Shown here: positions 34,408 to 43,100 of the stretch, in pieces | Layout: each line of letters begins with the position of its first letter | How positions within the stretch are numbered: the stretch's first letter is position 1 | Assembly: GCA_036823195.1 (NCBI GenBank) | Contig: DAISGI010000002.1 | Location: 111,161-175,160 of the forward strand | Direction: 5' to 3' | DNA: 64,000 nucleotides | From: UBA4874 sp002399435 | GTDB lineage: Bacteria > Bacillota > Clostridia > Caldicoprobacterales > DTU083 | The notes under the pieces: model-generated | Told to the model about the DNA's origin: nothing | The model's database searches: none | The model's input: the letters and a program-made list of their open reading frames with translations, nothing else | Made by a program: the position numbers and the translations under genes

Positions 34408-35430
34408 CTATTCGGATACGCACATTTTGATAACCAGCATTTCCACGCCCAGCCGTTCCTTTACTCTGCCGTTCTTGATCCCGTAGTCCGCTTCCAGACA
34501 GATATCCAGATCCTTTCGGAGCTGATCCATGGTAAAGTTTCGTGACTGATCCATTCCTTTTTTCACGGAATACGGGTGCAGTTTGAAAGGACTGGACTGA
34601 AGTTCCTTCTGAACCCCGCTCAGGGAGTATCCCTTTTCCGTATAGTCCTTACACAGCAGCATGATTTTTATTTGTCTGGCAATCAGGGATATCAGGCCGA
34701 AGACGGACTGTCCGCTGTCCAGCAGGACTTCCAGCAGCTGCAGGGCCTTTGCCCTTTGCCGGGAAGAAATCGCATCCACCAGCTGAAAAACCGTATACTC
34801 CGGCGATGGGGTGACAAGTTTGTCGATCGCCTCCATTGTGATACGATCCGAGCTGCCGGTATAGGAAGCCAGCTTGCGGATTTCATTGGTGATATCCTCC
34901 AGATGATTGCCAACCTGGGTCAGAAAATAGTTTAATTCCCTCCCGGAAATCTCCTTGCCATATTTTCGGAAAGTTTTCGCTGTCCACCTGGACAGCTCAG
35001 GATTTTTCAATCTCACAAATTCAACTGTTTCTCCGTTCTTTTTGATTGCTTTGTAGATTTTCCGGGTCTTATCCGCTGCACCGCGGTGATAAAAGACCAG
35101 ACAGGTATCATCCGCAATCCGGCCCAGATACTTTTTGAGGACTTCCTCATCCCCGCTTTTCTGCCCGCCCAGGCCTGCATAATCCTTCACCACGATCAGT
35201 CTCCGATCCGACAGAAAAGGAAGCGTCTCACAGGCAGCGATAATGGCATCCGCCGAAGTCTCCGTCCCGTCGATCATCTGATAATTCAGATCCCGAAACT
35301 TCGGGGGAACGAGCCGGTCCGTCAGCTGGGACAAAGCCTGCTCCTTTGTAAACTCCTCCGGACCGTGGAACAGATACAGTTTTCCCGGCTTTTCACTGCG
35401 GATGGACTTGAAAAGTTGCATATATTCCAT
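34408..35430 (-). CDS. holA: DNA polymerase III subunit delta
   Basis: A 340-residue clamp-loader delta subunit. It has KLYLFHGPEEFTKEQAL near residue 17, then a AAA+-like domain (ACETLPFLSDRRLIVVKD) and the C-terminal helical collar with SGQSVFGLISLIARQIKIML. An upstream frame to 35640 is open, but AAAGGAGCGGCGGTT before ATG 35430 and the family N-terminus fix the start. The C-terminal six codons are also present left of the scaffold gap, consistent with an intact gene. Confidence 0.93.
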   Translation of the reverse strand: MEYMQLFKSIRSEKPGKLYLFHGPEEFTKEQALSQLTDRLVPPKFRDLNYQMIDGTETSADAIIAACETLPFLSDRRLIVVKDYAGLGGQKSGDEEVLKKYLGRIADDTCLVFYHRGAADKTRKIYKAIKKNGETVEFVRLKNPELSRWTAKTFRKYGKEISGRELNYFLTQVGNHLEDITNEIRKLASYTGSSDRITMEAIDKLVTPSPEYTVFQLVDAISSRQRAKALQLLEVLLDSGQSVFGLISLIARQIKIMLLCKDYTEKGYSLSGVQKELQSSPFKLHPYSVKKGMDQSRNFTMDQLRKDLDICLEADYGIKNGRVKERLGVEMLVIKMCVSE

Positions 35431-35466
35431 AACCGCCGCTCCTTTCCCTTGATTTCCCGATATCCG

Positions 35467-35561
35467 GCCCCAAAGCAATTGGATGGAATCAGGCCGGCAC
35501 GGAAATCCTCCTGAAATAAGGTGAACTGTTGGGCGCCAAAGTAATTGGATGGAATCAGACC
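35467..35561. repeat. Imperfect direct repeat downstream of dut
   Basis: Two copies of a sequence with core AATTGGATGGAATCAG (one preceded by CCAAAGC at 35470-35491, the other by CCAAAGT at 35536-35557), about 66 bp apart. The second copy covers the dut stop codon; the first lies in the dut-holA spacer. Confidence 0.85.
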
Positions 35562-35983
35562 CCGGTGGATCCGAACCCATCTTTCCCTCTCTGACTGCCG
35601 GACAAGTCCCCGCATTCCTCCACTTCTGCCGGAAGCACATGCTGGAGGACCATCTGGGCGATTTTCATTCCAACCGTTACCTGAAAGGTCTCTTTCCCAT
35701 GATTGATCAGGATCACACAGACCTCCCCGCGATAGCCTTCATCAATGGTACCGGGCGAATTCAGAAGCGTGATCTGATTCCGGAGAGCCAGACCGCTCCT
35801 CGGGCGAACCTGTGCTTCCGTGCCCTGGGGCAGCTCCATGGCGATCCCTGTATGGATCAGCCTGGAGCTGCCCGGCTCGATATTCGCCTGCTCCACGGAA
35901 AAAAGATCCAGTCCGGCGTCCCCCGGATGGGCATATTCCGGAAGCCTTGCATTCGGGTTGAGTCGTTTGATTTTCAGTTTCAT
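35555..35983 (-). CDS. dut: dUTP diphosphatase
   Basis: A 142-residue trimeric dUTPase that hydrolyses dUTP to dUMP. Motifs in order: PGDAGLDLFS, RPRSGLALRN, the uracil-site region LNSPGTIDEGYRGE, IAQMVLQHV and the C-terminal GKDGFGSTG. The TTG at 35998 was rejected because GAAGGAGT lies 5 nt before ATG 35983. It protects DNA from uracil incorporation and supplies dUMP for thymidylate synthesis. Confidence 0.96.
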   Translation of the reverse strand: MKLKIKRLNPNARLPEYAHPGDAGLDLFSVEQANIEPGSSRLIHTGIAMELPQGTEAQVRPRSGLALRNQITLLNSPGTIDEGYRGEVCVILINHGKETFQVTVGMKIAQMVLQHVLPAEVEECGDLSGSQRGKDGFGSTGV

Positions 35984-36052
35984 ACCATACTCCTTCAATA
36001 AATACGTACTGTCCCGCCATCAGAGGTTAAGCAGACGGCATTTCCCGCCCAT

Positions 36053-36076
36053 CGCCCGATAACACGCCCGATAACA
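36053..36076. repeat. 12-bp tandem duplication
   Basis: CGCCCGATAACA occurs twice head to tail (36053-36064, 36065-36076), 52 nt after the stop of the upstream minus-strand gene. Confidence 0.88.
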
Positions 36077-36127
36077 GGCGCACTGTCCGCACCCGGAGGG
36101 TGGACAGGCAGAACATTGGAATACGGA

Positions 36128-36994
36128 CTAACGAAGAATATTCTTCAAAAAGTCCACTGCCAGCCTGATATCCTTTTCCGGCTGCTCGCCCACTTCCCTC
36201 TCTATGGTGAGAAATCCGTGGAAGCCAGCTTCTTCCAGCGCTTTCAAATATTTTGGAAAATCCACGTCGCCTTGTCCCAGAGGAGTTTCCAGGAAATAAT
36301 CCTCCATGCGGAGATCCTCAATACCGCCCTCTGCAAAGAAATTATAGATCCGCTCCGGATCCGTTTTCTGCTTCATGATGCCATCCTTGGCATGGGTATG
36401 AACAATATCGTCCTTCAGGACATGAACCGCTTCCACGGGATCCTCATCCGTTACCATCACCAGATTGGCAGGATCCAGATTAACCCGGACTCCGCCGGAA
36501 GAAAGACTGTCCAAAAAGCCCTTCAGCACGGTGGACTTCTCCGGACCGGTCTCAATGGCAAAATGGGCTCCCACTTCATCTCCATACTCCCCCATGGCAC
36601 CGAGGGCATCCTGCAGGATCCTGTAACGGTCCTGAGCGGGGTCCGAAGGAATGACTCCGATATGAGTGGTCACCACGTCGGTTTCCAGATCCTTTGCCAG
36701 ATCCATGATCCTTTTGGACTGCTCCACCCGGGCCGGATTGTCCTTTGCAATGGCAAACCCATGTCCTCCCATATCTCCGCACAGTGCCGACACAACCAGT
36801 CCGCTGGATTGGATCCGGTCAAGAATCTCCCTCCGTTTGGCAGCATTCAGGTTCTGAGGAGCCATTTCCCCATTGGTGGCATAAATCTGAATCCCCTCTG
36901 CACCGATTTCCGCCGCCTTTTTGATTCCTTCCGCAATGCCCACGCGGAACGAATCCACCATCACACCGATTTTAAACTGCTTTGCTTGCTTCAT
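36128..36994 (-). CDS. Sugar phosphate isomerase/epimerase (TIM barrel)
   Basis: A 288-residue AP-endonuclease-2-like TIM-barrel protein of the xylose isomerase-like family. It begins FKIGVMVDSFRVGIAEGIKKAAEIGAEGIQIY; metal-site candidates are ALCGDMGGHG, VTTHIGVIP, FAIETGPEKS, NLDPANL and HTHAKDG. Such enzymes isomerise or epimerise sugars, cyclitols or their keto forms. AAGGAGCAGCAAGGA precedes ATG 36994. It is transcribed after the Gfo/Idh gene with an 84-nt gap, a pairing common in sugar and inositol catabolism. Substrate unknown. Confidence 0.85.
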   Translation of the reverse strand: MKQAKQFKIGVMVDSFRVGIAEGIKKAAEIGAEGIQIYATNGEMAPQNLNAAKRREILDRIQSSGLVVSALCGDMGGHGFAIAKDNPARVEQSKRIMDLAKDLETDVVTTHIGVIPSDPAQDRYRILQDALGAMGEYGDEVGAHFAIETGPEKSTVLKGFLDSLSSGGVRVNLDPANLVMVTDEDPVEAVHVLKDDIVHTHAKDGIMKQKTDPERIYNFFAEGGIEDLRMEDYFLETPLGQGDVDFPKYLKALEEAGFHGFLTIEREVGEQPEKDIRLAVDFLKNILR

Positions 36995-37078
36995 TCCTTG
37001 CTGCTCCTTCCTCTTACGATTCATTGGCACCTTTCCTGCCCTGCAGGTTTACACAAAGTGCTTCCATGCAAGTCCCCT

Positions 37079-38107
37079 TTATAAAAAAACCCTTCTTTTC
37101 TCCTTACCGGATTGGTATACGGCACAGATCAGCTCCTGCGTCTTCCTTGCTTCCTCTCCGCTTAGAAAAGGTTTCTCCCCTTTTGCAAGGGACTCGTAAT
37201 AGTCATTGATCTGTTTGGAGTGGCTGATCCCCCAGTAACCCTTTGCCGACCCATCTGCCTGGACCGCATCCGCAGGATTCCGATCGGCAGACCATTCCCT
37301 TCCATCCTGGAAGCTTATGATTGCTTTGTCGGAAACCATCTTTGCCAGTCCCTTTTCACAGTGCAGCTCCAGTTCAATGGGCGCATCATAGGTATAATAA
37401 TTCAAGGCATGGAAGATCGTAAATGCCCCGCTTCGGTACTTTACCATTCCCTCGGCACAATCTTCCACCTCCACTCCCGGATGGGCGCGATTGCTGATAT
37501 TGGCATCCACATATTCAATGGGAGAATCCATAAACCATCTCATGAGGTCCATGGTATGAATGGCCTGGTTGATGAGAACGCCTCCGCCCTCCTTGTCCCA
37601 GGTGCCCTTCCAGTCGCTGCTGCTGTAATATGTATCCGGACGATACCAGTTGACCCGGAGCCTTCCGGATAGAATCCTGCCCAGCTCCCCGGATTCCAGT
37701 GTTTTTTTGATCAGGACAGATCCTGCATTGTAACGGTTCTGAAAAATAACGCCAAGTGTGACATGATTCTGTTTGCATGCATCTATCATTTTGTCTGCAT
37801 CCGCCAGGGCAATGGACATTGGTTTCTCCGTCAGAACATGAACCCCGTGGTTTGCTGCGTAAACCGTAATGATCGGGTGCAGATAATGAGGTGTGCAGAC
37901 ATGCACGGCATCCAGATCTTCCTTGTCCAGCATTTCCCTGTAATCCATGTAGTACCTGCATCCATAACGCTCAGCGGCGTGCCTCGCACGATCCTCCCGG
38001 ATATCACATACCGCAGCGAGCTCTGCAAGTCTGGCTGTTTTCAGGGATGCCAGATGAACGGAGGAAATGGCACCGCAGCCAATGAGTCCGACCTTGAATT
38101 GTTTCAT
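37079..38107 (-). CDS. Gfo/Idh/MocA family oxidoreductase
   Basis: A 342-residue NAD(P)-dependent dehydrogenase. MKQFKVGLIGCGAISSVHLASL is the Rossmann start, followed by VCTPHYLHP, the signature TEKPMSIALADADKM near 95-110, and a C-terminal catalytic domain with DKEGGGVLINQAIHTMDLM (His likely catalytic). AAGGTGATCATTGC precedes ATG 38107. Together with the downstream isomerase it forms a two-gene unit that probably oxidises and rearranges a sugar, cyclitol or glycoside. Confidence 0.88.
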   Translation of the reverse strand: MKQFKVGLIGCGAISSVHLASLKTARLAELAAVCDIREDRARHAAERYGCRYYMDYREMLDKEDLDAVHVCTPHYLHPIITVYAANHGVHVLTEKPMSIALADADKMIDACKQNHVTLGVIFQNRYNAGSVLIKKTLESGELGRILSGRLRVNWYRPDTYYSSSDWKGTWDKEGGGVLINQAIHTMDLMRWFMDSPIEYVDANISNRAHPGVEVEDCAEGMVKYRSGAFTIFHALNYYTYDAPIELELHCEKGLAKMVSDKAIISFQDGREWSADRNPADAVQADGSAKGYWGISHSKQINDYYESLAKGEKPFLSGEEARKTQELICAVYQSGKEKRRVFL

Positions 38108-38246
38108 GCAATGATCACCTTCGAATTTTTTAAAATCAGCAGATCTGTCGGTGTATACGGCCATCTGCTGTATAAATGATGCACGGTCCACCAAGGAATA
38201 TTATATAGAATACATGAATTAATGCAAGGGAAACTTCCATGCTGCG

Positions 38247-38334
38247 TCAGGTAATCTTTGTTTTCCTTCCGCAGTGTCAGGCAGCTTTGCTTTCTTTCCG
38301 CAATGTCAGGCAGCTTTGTTTTCCTTCTGCAGTG
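38247..38334. repeat. Triplicated 29-30-bp 3' end of the RQC/HTH_40 gene
   Basis: Three head-to-tail copies at 38247-38276, 38277-38305 and 38306-38334, each beginning (plus strand) with TCAGG, the complement of the TGA stop. The first copy in the gene carries the last codons and the stop; two diverged copies follow in the untranslated region. Confidence 0.93.
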
Positions 38335-39490
38335 CCAGAACCAGCTTGATCTCCCCATAGTTATAATCGGGAGGCAGCTGTTCCTTAATGGCCCGAAGGG
38401 TTGATTCTCCTGCTGTGTGGATGGCTCTGGTGATCCTGGCTGCTCTCTCCTCCGGAACAACATCCTCCGGTTCCAGGTGATATTCCGGGATCAGGCGGAC
38501 AAAATGGGCATATATTGTGCTGACGGCCAAACCGCGTTCCCTGGCAATCTCCGGAACGGAACACCCTTCCCGGTATAATTCATAGGTAACCTCCGCAGTA
38601 TCCTTGAAAAGGGAATCCCCAGCAAAGGATTCTCCCGCAACATCATCCAGAAATGCCATAACCGACCGAATAAAAGGAAAACGTGCCCGATCGCCCCGAC
38701 TTCCAAAATAAGAAATCATTCGCTTGTAGACAGTATAGGTATCCGTCCACATCATCCCGTAATAGGAAAGGATCTCCCCGACAGACCGATACATAGGATC
38801 CTTCTGATCATACCGACAGCGGAACATCATCGCCTCCTGCTCGGGCAGAGCGCCAAGCATCTCCCGCATTTGCCGCCTCAGCTGCTGACAGGTCTGATTC
38901 AGGGCATACCGGCTGCGAAAACAATTCTTCCACTTCTCCGGAGTCCGCCGGTAAAGAAAGGTTTCCAGATATCCGGAGGCTGCTGCGCTCAGCTCCATCT
39001 GCTCCAGCAGCATGGTGAGATCCATATCCTGAAAGGCACGGTCTGCCCATCGCCGCAGCAGGTCCGTAAGATCAAGCAGGAAATCATCCAGCACCCTGCC
39101 TTTGTCAGAAATCTCAAGCTTCCTCTGCCTGTCCCAGATTTGTCCAATATATTCCTTCATCCTCCCGGCACCGTCCTCTTTCAGTACCCCAAGCACGTTC
39201 CTGCCCTCCTCCGTGAGATCCACCATGGGATAATGGTAACGGCCTGACACAATATCTTTTATACAGGCCAGATCATTTTCCATCAGATCGGCCAGGGCCT
39301 CCTCCACCTCCTGCTGATCCAGCCAGGAAAAGACTCCCCGGAACGGAACCAAATCAAACTCCCGGACCGTCTTCTCCACATCGTATTCACGGGATCCCCG
39401 AAGAAGCCGGATCAGAAAAGTCCTGCCTCTCCTGCCGTGAATCCGACCGATCGCTTCCATCACCACATAACACTTGAAACCGGCATCCAT
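38306..39490 (-). CDS. RQC and HTH_40 domain protein without helicase
   Basis: A 394-residue protein that looks like the C-terminal part of a RecQ helicase standing alone. Residues 1-110 resemble an RQC winged helix (AIGRIHGRRGRTFLIRLLRG, then LMENDLACIKDI). A long helical middle follows, and residues 305-375 resemble the helix-turn-helix of HTH_40/YpbB (ELYREGCSVPEIARERGLAV then STIYAHFVRLIPE). No DEAD-box or helicase motifs are present. Possibly a DNA-binding partner of a RecQ encoded elsewhere, as YpbB is to RecS. AAAGGTGGGATAGGA precedes ATG 39490. Function uncertain. Confidence 0.7.
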   Translation of the reverse strand: MDAGFKCYVVMEAIGRIHGRRGRTFLIRLLRGSREYDVEKTVREFDLVPFRGVFSWLDQQEVEEALADLMENDLACIKDIVSGRYHYPMVDLTEEGRNVLGVLKEDGAGRMKEYIGQIWDRQRKLEISDKGRVLDDFLLDLTDLLRRWADRAFQDMDLTMLLEQMELSAAASGYLETFLYRRTPEKWKNCFRSRYALNQTCQQLRRQMREMLGALPEQEAMMFRCRYDQKDPMYRSVGEILSYYGMMWTDTYTVYKRMISYFGSRGDRARFPFIRSVMAFLDDVAGESFAGDSLFKDTAEVTYELYREGCSVPEIARERGLAVSTIYAHFVRLIPEYHLEPEDVVPEERAARITRAIHTAGESTLRAIKEQLPPDYNYGEIKLVLALQKENKAA

Positions 39491-39649
39491 TCCTATCCCA
39501 CCTTTCTGCAATCTACCATTTATCATATCAGAACATATGTTCTATGTCAATACTTTCCTGCTGCTTTCCCGCTTTCTTCCTGCCATGAAATCCAGTCCGA
39601 AAGAATATTTTTTTGCAAATCAAACAAAATAAGAACGGAGGTGTGTGTA

Positions 39650-40171
39650 ATGAATATGACCCTAACGCAGAAAGAAAAAGCTCTTTTAAAGGATCAGCAG
39701 ACCCATGAGAAGATTTGCATCAAAAAATACAACAATTATGCAGATCACGCTCAGGATCCCGAATTGAAGCAGATGTTCCAAACCTATGCCGGTCAGGAAC
39801 AGCAGCATCTGAACACCCTGGATCAGATGATGAATGGACAGGCGCCCAAGATGCAGCAAAATCAACAAAGCCAGCAGCAAAACCAGCAAAGCCAGCAAGG
39901 TCAGCAGCAGAACCAGCTGCAGTCCCATTCACAGCAGCAGGCAGGGAAAAATCCCATGAGCGGCACCATGCAGAACCAGAACGATGCCGATCTCTGCAAC
40001 GATATGCTGATGACAGAAAAGTACGTCTCGGATGCATACAACACCGCTGTGTTCGAGTTTGCCAACACCGATGCCCGTCAGGCACTGAATCATATTCAAA
40101 AAGAAGAACAGCAGCACGGGGAAGGGATCTTCAACTATATGAACAAGAATGGCATGTACCAGCTTCAATAA
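39650..40171 (+). CDS. CotF-like spore coat protein
   Basis: A 173-residue ferritin-like helical protein of the spore coat CotF group. The N-terminal helices are LTQKEKALLKDQQTHEKICI and a HAQDPELKQMFQTYAGQEQQH segment. A Gln-rich linker of about 35 residues follows (repeated QQNQQSQQ), then CNDMLMTEKYVSDAYNTAVFEFA and the C-terminal IQKEEQQHGEGIFNYM. GGAGGTGTGTGTA precedes ATG 39650. It is expected in the spore coat. The Gln linker is unusually long and repetitive. Confidence 0.83.
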   Translation: MNMTLTQKEKALLKDQQTHEKICIKKYNNYADHAQDPELKQMFQTYAGQEQQHLNTLDQMMNGQAPKMQQNQQSQQQNQQSQQGQQQNQLQSHSQQQAGKNPMSGTMQNQNDADLCNDMLMTEKYVSDAYNTAVFEFANTDARQALNHIQKEEQQHGEGIFNYMNKNGMYQLQ

Positions 40172-40195
40172 CAGGATTCGAAGATCTGTTTGACC

Positions 40196-40230
40196 AAAAA
40201 TAAAACCGGTTTTCTTCCGGTTTTATTTTT
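40196..40230 (+). terminator. Terminator of the CotF-like gene
   Basis: AAAAATAAAACCGG / CCGGTTTTATTTTT with a 7-nt loop, a 14-bp perfect stem with a T-run. Confidence 0.92.
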
Positions 40231-40373
40231 TCCTCTCCATAACATGATTTTTCTCCTATCCCCTTCCTTTTTTATTCCTGTTTTTTCCGGCACGAAGTCG
40301 CCTGTTATATAAAAACCCTCTGAGCGCATATCCAGATCTTTTCGTCTCCGGCAGTCCTCTTTGGGCTGCCTGT

Positions 40374-40402
40374 TTGTATCTTCCCCTGTTCTGTTATATA
40401 AT
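40374..40402 (+). promoter_or_regulatory. Candidate promoter of the dehydrogenase-aldolase unit
   Basis: TTGTAT, 17-nt spacer, TATAAT (40397-40402). Just upstream is a small hairpin GGCAG...CTGCC (40350-40370). The rest of the 320-bp gap between 40172 and 40491 shows nothing else beyond the terminator. Confidence 0.55.
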
Positions 40403-40491
40403 GAATCACAGAAAATTGGCATTTATTTTCCTTTCCAAAATAAACAGCAAGCACAGAATCGTGCGATATCCAAAGAACGGAGGCACATAAT

Positions 40492-41703
40492 ATGAACCAG
40501 CAGGAAGCAATTGAAACAGCAAAGAATCATCTGGAAAAAGTCCTGAAAGAGCAGTTCGCCCGAATTGAAAGGATGAAGGCCACACAGGATTTCACAGACT
40601 ACAGCAAGCTGAATCCCATCGTCATTGGCATCGCAGGCGGAGACGGCATTGGCCCCTTTATTACAGCGGAAGCCCAAAAGATATTGGAGTTTCTCCTGAA
40701 GGAGGAAACCAGCAAGGGCAAAATCACCTTTCGGATCATTGACGGTCTGACCATTGAAAACCGTGCCAGACACCATAAAGCCATCCCGGATGAGGTACTG
40801 GATGAGTTGAAGCAATGCCATGTCATCCTGAAAGGCCCCACCACCACCCCCAGAGCAGGAGATCCCTGGCCAAACATTGAAAGTGCCAATGTGGCCATGC
40901 GAAAGGAACTGGACCTGTTTGCCAACATGAGGCCGGTGAAGGTGCCGGAACAGGGAATTGACTGGATTTTTTTCCGGGAAAACACGGAAGGATCCTATGC
41001 TCTCGGCAGTGAGGGCATCCACGTCAATGATGACCTGGCACTGGACTTTACCGTCACAACACAGGAAGGCTCCTATCGCATCATCAAATCCGCCTTTGAT
41101 TATGCCGCAAGGAATGGTATCAATAAAGTCACGGTGGTCACGAAAGCCAATGTGGTAAAAACCACCGACGGCAAATTCCTGGATGTTGCCAGACAGGTCG
41201 CAAAGGAATATCCCCAGGTGGAATGGGACGACTGGTATATCGACATTATGACGGCCAAACTGGTGGACCCCAGGCGCCGGACCCAGTTCCGGGTTGTGGT
41301 GCTGCCCAATCTGTACGGCGACATCCTGACGGACGAAGCGGCTGAGTTTCAGGGCGGTGTCGGAACGGCCGGCAGTGCGAACATTGGGACACGCTATGCC
41401 ATGTTTGAGGCGATACACGGCTCCGCACCCCGGATGGTGAAAGAAGGCCGCGCCCAATATGCCGACCCCAGCAGTATCATACGGGCCGCCGGAATGCTCC
41501 TGGATCATATCGGTTATCAGGAAAAAGCGGAAAAACTACGGATGGCATTGGATATCTGCGGTCAGTATGAAAAGAAAATGTCCGTCACCGGGCGGGAAAA
41601 CGGTGCGACTGGGGAAGAGTTTTCGGAGTATATCATGAAAACCCTGTCCGATCCGCAGCTGAAACAGAAATGGTCCGCTGCCAGGGATTCCACAAAAATG
41701 TAA
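40492..41703 (+). CDS. Isocitrate/isopropylmalate dehydrogenase family protein
   Basis: A 403-residue beta-decarboxylating dehydrogenase that oxidises a 2-hydroxyacid and releases CO2. GIAGGDGIGPFI is the N-terminal signature near 46, NMRPVKVPEQGIDWIFFRENTEGSY holds substrate-binding residues, then VLPNLYGDILTDEAAEFQGGVGTAGSANIG with the metal-binding Asp residues, and FEAIHGSAPRM. NAD-type isocitrate dehydrogenase or a homologue for another malate-type acid cannot be told apart by eye. The aldolase gene starts 107 nt downstream, so the two may act in one pathway. Confidence 0.85.
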   Translation: MNQQEAIETAKNHLEKVLKEQFARIERMKATQDFTDYSKLNPIVIGIAGGDGIGPFITAEAQKILEFLLKEETSKGKITFRIIDGLTIENRARHHKAIPDEVLDELKQCHVILKGPTTTPRAGDPWPNIESANVAMRKELDLFANMRPVKVPEQGIDWIFFRENTEGSYALGSEGIHVNDDLALDFTVTTQEGSYRIIKSAFDYAARNGINKVTVVTKANVVKTTDGKFLDVARQVAKEYPQVEWDDWYIDIMTAKLVDPRRRTQFRVVVLPNLYGDILTDEAAEFQGGVGTAGSANIGTRYAMFEAIHGSAPRMVKEGRAQYADPSSIIRAAGMLLDHIGYQEKAEKLRMALDICGQYEKKMSVTGRENGATGEEFSEYIMKTLSDPQLKQKWSAARDSTKM

Positions 41704-41810
41704 CGCTGCAGCGTTTCTGGCGTCACTCTTTCTTGAAAAATGGCAGGATACGGTATAAAATGGTTGGAGAAGAAAGCATTTGTGATAAAAATTGGAGGCT
41801 CGGAAAAATC

Positions 41811-43100
41811 ATGAAACACTTCGGTTACATGCATCCTGCCGACCAGCTGGTCACCTTCATGCAGAGGATTTATCAGCGCGGTCTGACGACCACCTCCGGC
41901 GGAAACCTGTCCGTACTGGATGATAACGGAGATGTCTGGATCACCCCAAGCGGGATTGACAAGGGATCCCTTACCAGAAGGGACATCATGCGGGTCCTGC
42001 CCGACGGGAAAACAGAAGGCATCCACACACCTTCCGTGGAACTTCCCTTCCATAAAAAAATCTATGAAAAGCGCCCCGACATCAAAGCCATCATCCACGC
42101 ACATTCCCCGGCATTGATTGCGTTCAGTCTCGTCCGTAGGGTTCCGGATACCCGGTTCACGCCGGATATTCATTTTACCTGCGGAAAAGTCGGAATGGCG
42201 GCATATGCCGTTCCGGGCAGCCGGGAACTGGGAGACAACATTGCGGAAAAATTCGGCGAAGGCTGTGATATGGTCCTATTGGAAAACCATGGCGTAGTGG
42301 TGGGAAGCGTTGATCTTTCCCATGCATACGCGATGTTTGAAGCTTTGGAATTTGCCGCCCGCACGGAAATCGAGGCAGGAAAACTGTCCCGGCCGGTGGA
42401 GCTGACAAAGGAACAGCTGGATATGGCAAAATGGGAACAGGCGGATCTGTCTGCTGCACCTCAGAAGACTATCTCCAGTGAAGAACGGGATGCCCGGCGG
42501 AATATATGCGCATTTACGCACAGAGCCTATGATCAGTTCCTGTTTACCTGTACGCAGGGGACCTTCTCACAGCGGCTTACGGATGGAGCTTTTCTGACCG
42601 CACCCCCCTCTGCCGATCGAAAGTATATGGAGGAAGCGGATATCCTGCATATAGGCAAGAGTCCGGCAGAATCCGGCGGCAGTCAAAATTACTTTATAAA
42701 ATTCATTCAGGCAGTCTATCAAAAACATCCGGACATTCAGTCGGTGGTGATTGCCCGCTCGCCCAACATCATGGCGTTTGCCATAACACACAATGAACTG
42801 GAGACCAAAACCATACCGGAGAGCTATCTTCAGCTTAGAAACATCCGGAAAATTCCTTTCGAAGCCATCGTCAAACATCCGGAGGAAACGGCAGAAATAT
42901 TTTGCAGCAAAGTTCCCATCGCACTCGTGGAAAACAACTGCATCCTCGTAACCGGTGATTCCCTGATGAATGCCTATGACCGTCTGGAGGTGGCAGAATA
43001 CAGCGCCAGGGCCATTCTGTCTGCCAAAACCCTTGGAAATCTGGTCCCCATCAATGATCAGCAAGTCCACGATATTGAAGTGGCCTTCCATATGAAATAA
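41811..43100 (+). CDS. Tandem class II aldolase-like protein, second domain degenerate
   Basis: A 429-residue protein made of two class II aldolase/adducin domains. The first (1-210) has TTSGGNLSV, IIHAHSPALIAF with zinc ligands His96 and His98, and ENHGVVVGS with His160, as in fuculose- or ribulose-phosphate aldolases and epimerases. The second (about 240-429) repeats the fold (TQGTFSQRL, VVIARSPNIMAFA, VENNCILVTGDS), but the three His are replaced by Ile, Arg and Asn, so it cannot bind the same zinc. The ATG at 41811 follows GGAGG at 12 nt. Probably one active and one structural or regulatory domain. Confidence 0.85.
   Translation: MKHFGYMHPADQLVTFMQRIYQRGLTTTSGGNLSVLDDNGDVWITPSGIDKGSLTRRDIMRVLPDGKTEGIHTPSVELPFHKKIYEKRPDIKAIIHAHSPALIAFSLVRRVPDTRFTPDIHFTCGKVGMAAYAVPGSRELGDNIAEKFGEGCDMVLLENHGVVVGSVDLSHAYAMFEALEFAARTEIEAGKLSRPVELTKEQLDMAKWEQADLSAAPQKTISSEERDARRNICAFTHRAYDQFLFTCTQGTFSQRLTDGAFLTAPPSADRKYMEEADILHIGKSPAESGGSQNYFIKFIQAVYQKHPDIQSVVIARSPNIMAFAITHNELETKTIPESYLQLRNIRKIPFEAIVKHPEETAEIFCSKVPIALVENNCILVTGDSLMNAYDRLEVAEYSARAILSAKTLGNLVPINDQQVHDIEVAFHMK

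Noticed and set aside
34064..34486. Open frames running through the N gap
   Set aside because: They exist only because N is read as open; both sides are the duplicated holA end and a terminator.
40165..40422. 85-codon minus-strand frame
   Set aside because: It runs through the strong terminator of the CotF-like gene and the promoter of the next gene; no ribosome binding site or family features.
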